The notes beneath the pieces are model-generated. The model searched no databases and was not told the origin of the DNA. It saw only the letters and a program-made list of their open reading frames with translations. Shown here in pieces: positions 8,624 through 16,669 of a stretch of DNA of 64,000 nt. Positions within the stretch are counted from its first letter, which is position 1, and every line of letters begins with the position of its first letter. A program made the position numbers and the translations under genes. The stretch covers positions 89,600-153,599 of the forward strand of contig NZ_JAIUZI010000015.1 in assembly GCF_020171285.1 (NCBI RefSeq), read 5' to 3'. The DNA is from Seohaeicola saemankumensis (GTDB taxonomy: Bacteria > Pseudomonadota > Alphaproteobacteria > Rhodobacterales > Rhodobacteraceae).

Positions 8624-9325
8624 ATGCTGGACGTAAACGATCTTCACGCCTTTTACGGCAAGTCGCATATCCTTCAGGGCGTCAACATCAACATTCAGGA
8701 AGGCGAGATCGTCGCCCTTCTGGGGCGAAACGGTGTGGGGAGATCCACAACGTGCAAGGCCATCATGGGCGAAGTGGAGCCGCAGGGTTCCGTCAAGTTC
8801 AAGGGGCAGGAAATCGCCGGCAAGAAAGCCTTTGAAATTGCCAATCTCGGGATCGGTTATGTGCCCGAGAACCGCGATATCTTTCCGGGGCTGACCACGC
8901 GGCAAAACCTGATCCTGGGTCTGAAGCCCGGCCAGAAGGACGGAACAGGGCGATGGTCGATGCAGAACATGTTCGACATGTTCGAAAACCTCGAAAGGCG
9001 GGCCGATGTCGAGGCCTCGGTGTTGTCGGGCGGCGAACAGCAGATGTTGACCATGTGCCGAACGCTGATGGGCGACCCGGATCTTGTCATGATCGACGAA
9101 CCGACCGAAGGCCTGTCCCCGCAGATGGTTCAGCGCGTGGCCGAGTTGCTGCAGGAAATCGCCAAGCGAGGGATCGCCACGCTGCTGGTGGAACAGAAGC
9201 TGTCGATTGCCATGGACATCGCCCACCGGGTCTATGTCATGGGCCACGGGCATGTCGTGTTCGAGGGCACGCCGGACGAGCTGCGCCAGCGCGACGACGT
9301 TCGCAAGGAATGGCTCGAAGTGTAA
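8624..9325 (+). CDS. livF: Liv-type ABC transporter ATPase (LivF family), Walker A Lys replaced by Arg
   Basis: 233-residue ABC ATPase, last gene of the transporter operon, starting 2 bp after livG. The signature LSGGEQQML and Walker B VMIDEPTEGLSP are intact, and the C-terminus has the LivF-type VVFEGTPDEL. The P-loop reads GRNGVGRST: residue 40 is Arg (codon AGA at 8741-8743) where nearly all ABC ATPases have Lys. The rest of the protein looks under normal constraint, so this is either a tolerated substitution typical of a LivF subgroup or a catalytically weakened site. Confidence 0.9.
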   Translation: MLDVNDLHAFYGKSHILQGVNINIQEGEIVALLGRNGVGRSTTCKAIMGEVEPQGSVKFKGQEIAGKKAFEIANLGIGYVPENRDIFPGLTTRQNLILGLKPGQKDGTGRWSMQNMFDMFENLERRADVEASVLSGGEQQMLTMCRTLMGDPDLVMIDEPTEGLSPQMVQRVAELLQEIAKRGIATLLVEQKLSIAMDIAHRVYVMGHGHVVFEGTPDELRQRDDVRKEWLEV

Positions 9326-9340
9326 TAGCGTAGATGGCGA

Positions 9341-9361
9341 GGGCCGCCGCTCAGGCGGCCC
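9341..9361 (+). terminator. Hairpin between convergent operons
   Basis: GGGCCGCC at 9341-9348 pairs with GGCGGCCC at 9354-9361 across a five-base loop. It lies just past livF and overlaps the last codons of the leftward isomerase gene, so it may serve transcripts from both sides. There is no clear U-tract. Confidence 0.5.
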
Positions 9362-9953
9362 CGCTCAGGTAATGTTCCAGTTCTGGCAGGCTGTCTTTGC
9401 CAAAGAACATCTCGTCCCCCAGAAACAACGTTGGCGATCCAAAAGTTCCGCGGGCCACAGCAGCGGAGGTCGCGTCGATCAAGCCCTGTTTCACCTCTGC
9501 GTCCTGGGTGGCCGCGAGGATTTCAGTATAGGGCAAACCGGCCGTCTCCAGCACATCGGCAATCACATCGGTGTCGTCCATCTTTTGGCCGTGAATCCAC
9601 ATCGCATTGTAGATTGCGTCGATATAGGTCCCTTCCCAGGGCTTGCCCCGCGAATACACCGCACCTCGCATGATGCCGATGGTATTGACCGGGAAATGCG
9701 GGTTCATGTGGTACTTGATCCCATGGCGGGTAACGAACCGTTCGATCTCGCGGGCCTGGTAGGCCAGCTTTCCCTTGACGTTGGCAAACGCCTGAATCGG
9801 GCTCTGGTTGTCTGTGGCCTTGAAAACGCCCCCCAATAATATGGGCACATAGGTCACGCTGGCGCCATATCTTTCGGCGAGACCGGGTAGAACCTTGTGC
9901 ACCAAATATGCATTCGGGCTGCCGAAATCATACAGAAATTCAATGTTTTGCAT
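9351..9953 (-). CDS. 2-hydroxychromene-2-carboxylate isomerase-like DsbA-family protein
   Basis: 200 residues of the DsbA/GST-kappa thioredoxin superfamily. IEFLYDFGSPNAYL at residues 4-17 and VPILLGGVFK near 37-46 are the marks of the HCCA isomerase family, in which Ser replaces the redox Cys pair and glutathione is the cofactor in characterised members. GSPTLFLGDEMFFGKDSL near the C-terminus is the cis-Pro region. I chose the ATG at 9953: an AGGGAGG lies about seven bases upstream, whereas the ATG at 9959 is too close to it. The start overlaps the stop of the upstream SDR by one base (TAATG). The adjacent GST gene fits glutathione-dependent chemistry on an aromatic or epoxide intermediate. 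Confidence 0.85.
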   Translation of the reverse strand: MQNIEFLYDFGSPNAYLVHKVLPGLAERYGASVTYVPILLGGVFKATDNQSPIQAFANVKGKLAYQAREIERFVTRHGIKYHMNPHFPVNTIGIMRGAVYSRGKPWEGTYIDAIYNAMWIHGQKMDDTDVIADVLETAGLPYTEILAATQDAEVKQGLIDATSAAVARGTFGSPTLFLGDEMFFGKDSLPELEHYLSGAA

Positions 9954-10687
9954 TACCATACCTCCCTGAATGGCCGGATATCCATTTCAAATGTCCAGGC
10001 GTCTCGGCTCTGATGATGCAGGGTCCAATAGGCTTCGGCGACGGACTTGGGGTCGATCAGCATATCTTGAGGCAAACTGTCGGGGTCACCCCCTGCCTGC
10101 CGGATCCGGTCGCGGACAAACGCGGTATCCACACCGCCGTCGATCACCAGATGCGCCACATGAATATTCTGTGGACCCAATTCGCGGGCCATGCTTTGTG
10201 CGGCGTTACGCAATCCAGCCTTGGCCGAGGCAAAAGCGGCATATCCGTCGCCTCCCCGCATCGAGGCGGTGGCCCCGGTAAAAAAGATGCTGCCGCGATT
10301 GCGTGGAACCATGTACCGCGCCGCCTCGCGCCCGGCGAGGAAACCACCGTAGCAGGCCATCAGCCAAACCTTGCGAAAGACTCGTTCTGTGGTGTCCCGG
10401 ATCGGGAACCGGACATTGCCGCCGACGTTGAAGATCATGACGTCGACAGGTCCATGATCATTCTCCACACGGGCAAAGATCTCGCACACGCTATCTTCTT
10501 CGCGGGTATCCATGGAGTATCCGTAGGCTTTTCCGCCACTTACGGTGATTTCCTCCACCAACGGTGCCAGTTTGTCGCCGTTTCGGCGGGCCATGCAGAC
10601 CGTAAACCCACCGGCTGCGAACCGTCGGGCGATGGCCGCGCCGATATAGTCTCCGGCCCCGATTATCAGGGCAACCGGAGCCGTCAT
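9953..10687 (-). CDS. Atypical SDR family protein (FxxxK in place of YxxxK)
   Basis: 244 residues with a Rossmann N-terminus (IIGAGDYIG near 8-16) and the general layout of a classical SDR. The motifs are altered: the NNAG position reads NVGG (87-90) and the active site reads FASAK, placing Phe152 where the catalytic Tyr belongs and Lys156 at the normal place. A Tyr three residues earlier (Tyr149) does not align with the catalytic position. This subgroup is seen in other SDRs annotated only as oxidoreductase; true redox activity is uncertain. It is coupled to the GST gene by a 4-bp overlap and to the HCCA-isomerase-like gene by one base. Confidence 0.8.
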   Translation of the reverse strand: MTAPVALIIGAGDYIGAAIARRFAAGGFTVCMARRNGDKLAPLVEEITVSGGKAYGYSMDTREEDSVCEIFARVENDHGPVDVMIFNVGGNVRFPIRDTTERVFRKVWLMACYGGFLAGREAARYMVPRNRGSIFFTGATASMRGGDGYAAFASAKAGLRNAAQSMARELGPQNIHVAHLVIDGGVDTAFVRDRIRQAGGDPDSLPQDMLIDPKSVAEAYWTLHHQSRDAWTFEMDIRPFREVW

Positions 10688-11292
10688 AGCGACATCGCTT
10701 TTTGCAGGGCAGGGCGTTGCAAAAGACCGTCGGCATAGCGCGTCAAATTGGGAAAGGCGCTGAAGTCGGCCTTGACCAGGTTACGCGAGACGATCACGGA
10801 ATGGCCGGTCATGATATCCGCGCCGCTGAAGTCCCCGGCCAGGAAATCGCGGTTCTCCATATGCGCCTCAACCGCGCTCAACATCTGGCCCAAGAGTTTG
10901 GTCGCGCGTTTCACGTTCAATTCGGTGCGCCGTTCCGGTGGCAGAAGGATTGTCTCGACCACGATCGTGTTGATCGGCGGCATGATCATGCCTTCACAAT
11001 AATGTAACCATTGCAGGTAGTTGGAGAACTCTTTCGAACCTGGTTCCGGAGCCATCCGGCCGTCCGCGTGCAGGGCCAGAATATACTGCACAATTGCGCC
11101 GGATTCAAAAAGGGTCACGTCTCCGTCTTCGAGAGCCGGCACTCGTCCCATTGGATGGATGGACTTGTAGTTGTCTTCGCGCATAGCGCGTTCGCCCAGG
11201 GTGAATTTCTCGATCTCGTATTCCAGACCCAACTCTTCGAGCAACCATGCAATGCGCACCGCGCGGCTGTTTTGTGCATAATAGAGTTTCAT
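10684..11292 (-). CDS. Glutathione S-transferase family protein
   Basis: 202 residues. The N-terminal thioredoxin-like domain begins MKLYYAQNSRAVRIAWLLEE and includes the cis-Pro glutathione-binding segment GRVPALEDGDVTLFESGAI near residues 49-67; an all-helical C-terminal domain follows. The Ser/Arg-rich N-terminal helix resembles bacterial beta/theta-like GSTs. It is the first gene of a leftward trio with the atypical SDR and the HCCA-isomerase-like protein and diverges from the HxlR regulator gene, whose product may control both directions. Confidence 0.9.
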   Translation of the reverse strand: MKLYYAQNSRAVRIAWLLEELGLEYEIEKFTLGERAMREDNYKSIHPMGRVPALEDGDVTLFESGAIVQYILALHADGRMAPEPGSKEFSNYLQWLHYCEGMIMPPINTIVVETILLPPERRTELNVKRATKLLGQMLSAVEAHMENRDFLAGDFSGADIMTGHSVIVSRNLVKADFSAFPNLTRYADGLLQRPALQKAMSL

Positions 11293-11371
11293 CTATCCCC
11301 CCGTTTTCGGGTCATATTCCGATTGACCCGCAATGGGAAAAAGGTAACTTCAGTATTTGAAGGATGTCAAT

Positions 11372-11854
11372 ATGAGCCGCGCCGATCTCGCCAATACCAC
11401 CTGTGCCATTTCCCGGGCCGTTGAACGGGTCGGCGACCCCTGGATACTGATGATTCTGCGCGAGATCTTTTTGGGATCGCGCCGGTTCGACGAGTTCCAG
11501 CGCCATACCGGTGCCTCGCCTCACATCCTGAGCCAACGGTTGAAGCAGATGTGTGCCGATGGGATCCTGACCAAACGCGCCTACAGCGACCACCCCCCGC
11601 GATATGAATATGTGGTCACGGAAAAGGGCAGGGATCTCTGGCCGATGTTGGTCATGCTCAAGGCTTGGGGCGACAAATGGCTGGCTCGCGATGGTTCGGT
11701 AACGTTAACGCACAAGGCGTGTGGGCACGAGATGCAACCGCAACTGATCTGCCCTGACTGCGGTGAGCCACTCGAGGCCCGCGCGGTGCGCGCGACGATC
11801 CAACCGGACTTGGCTGAAGAACGGGAAAAAAGAAAGCTGGGAGAGACAAAATGA
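11372..11854 (+). CDS. HxlR-family transcriptional regulator with C-terminal zinc-ribbon-like tail
   Basis: 160 residues. CAISRAVERVGDPWILMILREIFLGSRRFDEF near residues 11-42 is the HxlR winged-helix core, with the family Cys at residue 11. The C-terminal CGHEMQ plus CPDCGEP stretch forms a CxH...CxxC set that could bind zinc. I chose the ATG at 11372, which has AAGGA seven bases upstream, over a TTG five codons earlier. The gene diverges from the GST operon across about 80 bp and is coupled by ATGA overlap to a crotonase gene. Local autoregulation of both directions is the likely role; the inducer is unknown. Confidence 0.85.
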   Translation: MSRADLANTTCAISRAVERVGDPWILMILREIFLGSRRFDEFQRHTGASPHILSQRLKQMCADGILTKRAYSDHPPRYEYVVTEKGRDLWPMLVMLKAWGDKWLARDGSVTLTHKACGHEMQPQLICPDCGEPLEARAVRATIQPDLAEEREKRKLGETK

Positions 11855-12609
11855 GCGGCACCGACCACTTGATCCGAACCGATCATCCCGATGGAGTGAC
11901 CGAGATTTGCCTGAACCGGGTGCCGGTTAACGCCCTCAGCCCGGGTTTTCTGTTTGACCTTGCCGATCTGCTAAAAGAACTGGAGGCGGATGACATCGTT
12001 CGTGCCGTTGTTATATCCAGCCCATTCAAGGTGTTGTCTGCCGGTCTTGACCTAAAAGAGGCGCAAAGTTTCACGCTTGAACAACAGCACGCAATTGTCG
12101 AGGCACTGAACGTCGGATTTCTCGCGTTGTTCGCTTTTCCCAAGCCAACCGTCGCCGCAATAAATGGTGCCGCGATTGCAGGTGGGCTGTTCTTTGTGCT
12201 CAGCAGTGACCTGCGCGTGGCCGGGCCGAAAGCCAGCTTGGGGTTGGCGGAAGTGCGGGTGGGCGCGGACTTCCCGACTGGTCCACTAGAGATTGCGCGA
12301 GGGACGCTATCGCCGGATATGCTGCGGCGGCTGATGCTAACCGGTCAGCCGATCCGCGCCGAAGCCGCGCTGGACGCTGGTATCGTGGATGTTCTGGAGA
12401 ACGACACTGAGGCTGTCTTGCCTCGGGCATTGCAAGAGGCGCGGACGCTTGCTGCTTTGCCCGCGATCGCTTACGCCTCGATCAAACGTCAAATCCGGGG
12501 CGGTGTCATTGCAACCATCGAAGGCGCCATGAAAAACGGCGCAAATGCTCCCGCTGGTGGTTGGTTCAATGCGGAAACCAAACAAGCAATGCAGCGGATG
12601 ATCGGCTGA
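11851..12609 (+). CDS. Enoyl-CoA hydratase/isomerase family protein (crotonase 1)
   Basis: 252 residues of the crotonase fold. SAGLDLKE near 63-70 and NGAAIAGGL near 105-113 form the oxyanion-hole regions that hold the acyl-CoA thioester. By eye alignment to rat enoyl-CoA hydratase, the first catalytic Glu (Glu144) is replaced by Phe114, while the second (Glu164) is retained as Glu134 in GLAEVRVG. That pattern is closer to enoyl-CoA isomerases than to hydratases. It overlaps the regulator gene by four bases and is followed 20 bp later by a second crotonase with the opposite substitution. Confidence 0.85.
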   Translation: MSGTDHLIRTDHPDGVTEICLNRVPVNALSPGFLFDLADLLKELEADDIVRAVVISSPFKVLSAGLDLKEAQSFTLEQQHAIVEALNVGFLALFAFPKPTVAAINGAAIAGGLFFVLSSDLRVAGPKASLGLAEVRVGADFPTGPLEIARGTLSPDMLRRLMLTGQPIRAEAALDAGIVDVLENDTEAVLPRALQEARTLAALPAIAYASIKRQIRGGVIATIEGAMKNGANAPAGGWFNAETKQAMQRMIG

Positions 12610-12629
12610 CACAACAGGGAGAGCCCCGC

Positions 12630-13433
12630 ATGAGTGACACCCCTGTTCTGCTTTCGTGTGAAGGTTCGGTAGCGACCATCACATTGAACCGCCCCGAGGT
12701 TCTGAACGCGCTTTCAAAGAGCATGATCTCGGAGCTGTTGCGAACGTTTCGGGATCTGTCGGCCGACCCGGATCTGCGCGCAATCGTTCTGACCGGATCT
12801 GGCCGCGCCTTCAGCTGTGGTGTCGACCTAAAAGAGCTGGCAGAAGCGACTGATATTAAGTCGCATTTCCAATGGCATGGTGAGGAAAGTCTGGTTTCGG
12901 TAGTGCGCGCTTGCCCGCACCCGGTGATCAGCGCCGTCAACGGATTTGCAATCACGGGCGGTCTGGAACTCGCTTTGATGGGCGACTTTCTGATCGCCTC
13001 CGAGAACGCGGTGTTTGCCGATACCCATGCCCGTGTCGGGATCACGCCGTCCTGGGGCATGACGCAGGTTCTGCCGCGCCTCGTCGGGCTGAACCGCGCC
13101 CGCCAGATGAGCCTGACAGGGGATTTTGTTGACGCCAAAACCGCCTGCAAATGGGGGCTGGTCAACGAAGTCGTTGCCGCAGACATGTTGATGATCCGGG
13201 CCGCAGAACTGGCGGCTCAGATCGCCGAGACTGACAAAACCACGCTCTCGCGCATTCGTAGCCTGATCACCGATGGGAGCGGTGAAACTTTGGAGCAGGG
13301 CATGGCGCGAGAAGCGGCAGTTTTCGATGAGCATATGGGCGGCGTGTCGTCTGAGAAAGTCGCACAGGGACGCGAGAACGTTACAAAAAGAGGAAGACGG
13401 GTGGCCGGGAACGCCAGGCCGGGCACCATCTAG
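12630..13433 (+). CDS. Enoyl-CoA hydratase/isomerase family protein (crotonase 2)
   Basis: 267 residues, crotonase fold, with FSCGVDLKE near 61-69 and NGFAITGGLELAL near 104-116. Here the first catalytic Glu is retained (Glu113) but the second position reads His133 in FADTHARVGITPSWG. The start at 12630 follows GGGAGAG; an upstream in-frame extension overlaps crotonase 1 and has no ribosome site. The C-terminus is basic (KRGRRVAGNARPG). It probably acts on an unsaturated acyl-CoA in the same pathway as crotonase 1; it may not be a standard hydratase. Confidence 0.85.
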   Translation: MSDTPVLLSCEGSVATITLNRPEVLNALSKSMISELLRTFRDLSADPDLRAIVLTGSGRAFSCGVDLKELAEATDIKSHFQWHGEESLVSVVRACPHPVISAVNGFAITGGLELALMGDFLIASENAVFADTHARVGITPSWGMTQVLPRLVGLNRARQMSLTGDFVDAKTACKWGLVNEVVAADMLMIRAAELAAQIAETDKTTLSRIRSLITDGSGETLEQGMAREAAVFDEHMGGVSSEKVAQGRENVTKRGRRVAGNARPGTI

Positions 13434-13446
13434 GGAGAGCAGGAAC

Positions 13447-14688
13447 ATGGACATCGCAACACCGCAGGACAGAGGATTGGACCCCGAACGACTTGGTCGC
13501 ATAACAGAGTGGCAGGACCGCTATGTCGCCGAACGGAAGTATCCTGGCAGTTCGGTTCTGATCGCACGCGGTGGAGACGAGGTCTTTTTCAGTGCAACTG
13601 GCCATCGGAATATCGAAGCAGGCCTGCCGTTCGAGCGCGACACGGTGGTTCGCATCTACTCGATGACCAAACCCATCACCTCGGTTGCGTTGATGATGCT
13701 GGCGGAGCGTGGCTTGTTTCACCTGGACAGGCCGGTTTCGGATTTCATTCCCGAATTCAGCGAGATGCAGGCCCTGATCCCCGGCGCCGAGCGGATCGAT
13801 CAGACGGAACCCTGCGCCACACCGACCCTGCATCAACTGGTCACTCATACCAGCGGCTTGAGCTATCCGTTCAATCCCGGTGTCCTCAGCCGTGAAATGG
13901 ATGAACAGGATATTCTGTTCCGGCCCGATCAGGGGCCGCTGGATCAAATGTGCCGGAATGCTGCCGCGTTGCCTTTGGCATTCCAACCCGGAAGCCGCTG
14001 GGAATACTCCATCGGCATCGATATCATTGGGCGCGTGATCGAGGTTGTCTCGGGAAAAACACTGGGACAATTCTTTGACGAAGAGATCCTCGGCCCGCTT
14101 GGAATGACGGAAACGGCGTTTTCGGTAACCGAGGGGACCGGCGACCGGTTTGCCTCGCTCTACACTCCGCTCGCCGGAAGTGCCATGGCGCTGAACGAGG
14201 CCAAAACTGGCGGGAACCCTCTGCGGTTAACCGACCGTGCCGGCAAATCGCCATTTGAATCTGCCACGATGCACTCCGGTGGCGGCGGGCTCGTGGGGAC
14301 CATCGACGACTATATGCGCTTTGCGGAAATGTTGCGGCGTGGAGGCGAATACGACGGTGGGCGGCTGCTTTCTCCCAAGACGCTCGACTTTATGATGCGC
14401 AATCACCTTCCGGGCGATATCGCGTCGATGGGCCCGCAAAGTTTCGCGGAACAACCGATGGAAGGCATGGGTTTTGGCATTGGCGGATCGGTGGTGCTGG
14501 ATCCAGGCCGGGTGCGCTGTCCGGGCAGCGTTGGTGACTTCAGCTGGGGTGGCATGGCATCCACCTTCTTCTGGGTGGACCGGGTCATGGACCTGACGGC
14601 GGTTTTCTTCACTCAACTTGCACCTTCCAGTTCTTATCCCGCGCGATCGGAACTCAAGGCACTGATCCACGGGGCAATCCTGTCATGA
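13447..14688 (+). CDS. Serine hydrolase, class C beta-lactamase/EstB-like family
   Basis: 413 residues. The SMTK motif near residue 76 gives the SxxK nucleophile and general base, and YSIG near 187 is the Tyr motif found in place of YxN. The C-terminus has FSWGGMASTFFW, the region equivalent to KTG, with Gly-Gly. No signal peptide is present, so it is cytoplasmic. This points to an esterase or lactonase such as EstB rather than a periplasmic resistance enzyme. The start at 13447 has AGGA upstream; longer in-frame starts overlap the crotonase gene. It ends in an ATGA overlap with the CoA ligase. Confidence 0.85.
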   Translation: MDIATPQDRGLDPERLGRITEWQDRYVAERKYPGSSVLIARGGDEVFFSATGHRNIEAGLPFERDTVVRIYSMTKPITSVALMMLAERGLFHLDRPVSDFIPEFSEMQALIPGAERIDQTEPCATPTLHQLVTHTSGLSYPFNPGVLSREMDEQDILFRPDQGPLDQMCRNAAALPLAFQPGSRWEYSIGIDIIGRVIEVVSGKTLGQFFDEEILGPLGMTETAFSVTEGTGDRFASLYTPLAGSAMALNEAKTGGNPLRLTDRAGKSPFESATMHSGGGGLVGTIDDYMRFAEMLRRGGEYDGGRLLSPKTLDFMMRNHLPGDIASMGPQSFAEQPMEGMGFGIGGSVVLDPGRVRCPGSVGDFSWGGMASTFFWVDRVMDLTAVFFTQLAPSSSYPARSELKALIHGAILS

Positions 14689-16640
14689 GCGGCCAACGCC
14701 CCGTCCTATGGACGCCGAGCGCCGAGCGGGCAGAGGCAAGCCGCATGGCGGAATTCATGCGCTGGTTGGGGACGGAACGCGGGCTAAGCTTTGCGGATTT
14801 CAATGAGCTGTGGGAATGGAGTGTCAGCGATCTGGGCGGCTTCTGGTCTGCGGTGTGGGAATTTTTTGATATCCCCCACAGCGCGTCCTATGATCAGGTG
14901 CTGGCCGATCGGAAGATGCCCGGCGCAGTCTGGTTTCCCGGTGCGAGACTGAACTTTGCCGAGTTGATCTTGCGCCAGGCTAGGCGGACGCCCGAGGAAA
15001 CAGCGCTTGTCGTGCAGTCTGAATCCGGCGGACGACGTGAACTGAGCTGGCGAGAGTTTTCTGACCAGGTCGCCAGTGTGGCCACCGAATTGCGCAAGAT
15101 GGGCGTGTCGCAGGGTGATCGCGTCGTGGCAATTCTGCCAAACACCGAGGCGGCGATGATCGCCTGCCTTGCGACGGCAAGCCTTGGGGCCATCTGGTCG
15201 CTATGCGCCCCGGATATGGGGCACGTCGCGATCCTGGACCGCTTTCGCCAGATTGAACCCAAGGTGCTGATTGCGCAGGATGGCTATGTGCATGCGGGCA
15301 AGATGATCGACCGTAGCGCCATCATTGCCGAAATCGCGAAATCTCTTCCAACGCTGGAACAGCTGGTCATGCTGCCGGTCACCCAGGATTTGCCGAATGG
15401 GGCCGTCAATTGGTCTGATCTTACCTGCAATGACGCAAGTCATAACTTTGTTCAGGTTCCTTTCGATCACCCGCTGTGGGTCGTGTATTCGTCCGGAACG
15501 ACCGGCAACCCGAAACCAATCGTGCATGGTCATGGCGGGATCATTCTGGAAGGAGCCAAACAGTCTTTGCATCAGGATCTGCGCACCGGTGACCGGTTTT
15601 GCTGGTTGACGTCATCGGGCTGGATCATGTGGAACGCCCAGTTCACGGCTTTGGGGCAGGGGGCGTCCGTGGCACTGTTCGACGGGGCGCCGAACCACCC
15701 CGACATGATGGAGTTCTGGCGTTTCATCGCCAATGAAAAGGTGACCTATGCCGGAATCGGAGCCGCCTTTGTCACAGTGTGCATAAAGGCGGGTATCCGG
15801 CCGCGTGACGAACTGGACCTGGATGCTCTGGTTTCGGTCGGAACCACCGGGTCGCCGCTGACATCGGACGGCTACGACTGGATATATGACGCTCTTCGTC
15901 CCGACGTCTGGCTTGCGCCGATTTCGGGCGGCACCGATCTCGCAGGCGCTTTTGTCTGCGGTAATGTGATGATGCCGGTGCGCGCCGGTGAAATGCAGTG
16001 CAGGTCTCTGGGCAATGCCGTGCGTGCCTTTGACGACGCCGGCAACGAACTCTTTGGTGAGGTCGGGGAACTCGTCTGCACCGAACCACTGCCCTCGATG
16101 CCTTTGTATTTCTGGGGTGACGAAGACGGCAGCCGGCTGCATGAAAGCTACTTTGACACATATCCTGGCGTCTGGCGGCACGGCGACTGGATCGAGATCA
16201 CTCCGGAGGGCGGGTCAGTCATCTATGGCCGCTCAGACGCAACGATCAACCGTAGGGGGCTGCGCATGGGCAGTTCCGAAATCTATCAAGCGGTTGAGGG
16301 ATTGGACGAGGTGCTGGATTCTCTGGTTGTCGATCTCGAGTTTCTCGGACGAGACAGTTTCATGCCGCTTTTCGTGGTGACAGCCCCGGGCGTCGGCTTC
16401 GACGACGCTCTCAAAGACCGCATCAACAATGCGATCCGAACCGCGGTGTCGCCGCGCTTTATTCCCAATGAAATCGTGCAAATAGCCGAAGTGCCGCGTA
16501 CGCTGTCGGGAAAGAAGCTGGAAGTTCCGGTCAAGAAGCTGCTTCTTGGTGGCGATCCTGAAACCGTGGTCAACCGCGATTCAATGGCCAACCCGGACAG
16601 TTTCGATGCCTTTATCGCATATGCCGAGACACGGCAGTAA
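14685..16640 (+). CDS. Acetoacetyl-CoA synthetase family acyl-CoA ligase
   Basis: 651 residues, the length and N-terminal layout of acetoacetate-CoA ligases: an ACAS-type N-terminal domain (LWTPSAERA, then WEFFDI), followed by the AMP-binding domain with the P-loop YSSGTTGNPKP near residue 267. The hinge and C-terminal domain carry YGRSDATINRRGLRMG near 514-529 and the acyl-adenylation Lys in SGKKLEVPVK near 611. It activates a free acid (acetoacetate or a larger 3-keto acid) to its CoA ester with ATP. It is coupled to the serine hydrolase by overlap, so the hydrolase may produce its substrate. Confidence 0.85.
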   Translation: MSGQRPVLWTPSAERAEASRMAEFMRWLGTERGLSFADFNELWEWSVSDLGGFWSAVWEFFDIPHSASYDQVLADRKMPGAVWFPGARLNFAELILRQARRTPEETALVVQSESGGRRELSWREFSDQVASVATELRKMGVSQGDRVVAILPNTEAAMIACLATASLGAIWSLCAPDMGHVAILDRFRQIEPKVLIAQDGYVHAGKMIDRSAIIAEIAKSLPTLEQLVMLPVTQDLPNGAVNWSDLTCNDASHNFVQVPFDHPLWVVYSSGTTGNPKPIVHGHGGIILEGAKQSLHQDLRTGDRFCWLTSSGWIMWNAQFTALGQGASVALFDGAPNHPDMMEFWRFIANEKVTYAGIGAAFVTVCIKAGIRPRDELDLDALVSVGTTGSPLTSDGYDWIYDALRPDVWLAPISGGTDLAGAFVCGNVMMPVRAGEMQCRSLGNAVRAFDDAGNELFGEVGELVCTEPLPSMPLYFWGDEDGSRLHESYFDTYPGVWRHGDWIEITPEGGSVIYGRSDATINRRGLRMGSSEIYQAVEGLDEVLDSLVVDLEFLGRDSFMPLFVVTAPGVGFDDALKDRINNAIRTAVSPRFIPNEIVQIAEVPRTLSGKKLEVPVKKLLLGGDPETVVNRDSMANPDSFDAFIAYAETRQ

Positions 16641-16669
16641 CCCAATTTCCGCAAAGGACTCCCCGTTTC

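Noticed and set aside
13447..14688. Serine hydrolase considered as an antibiotic-resistance beta-lactamase
   Set aside because: No signal peptide, a YSI in place of YxN and a catabolic operon context favour an esterase or lactonase.
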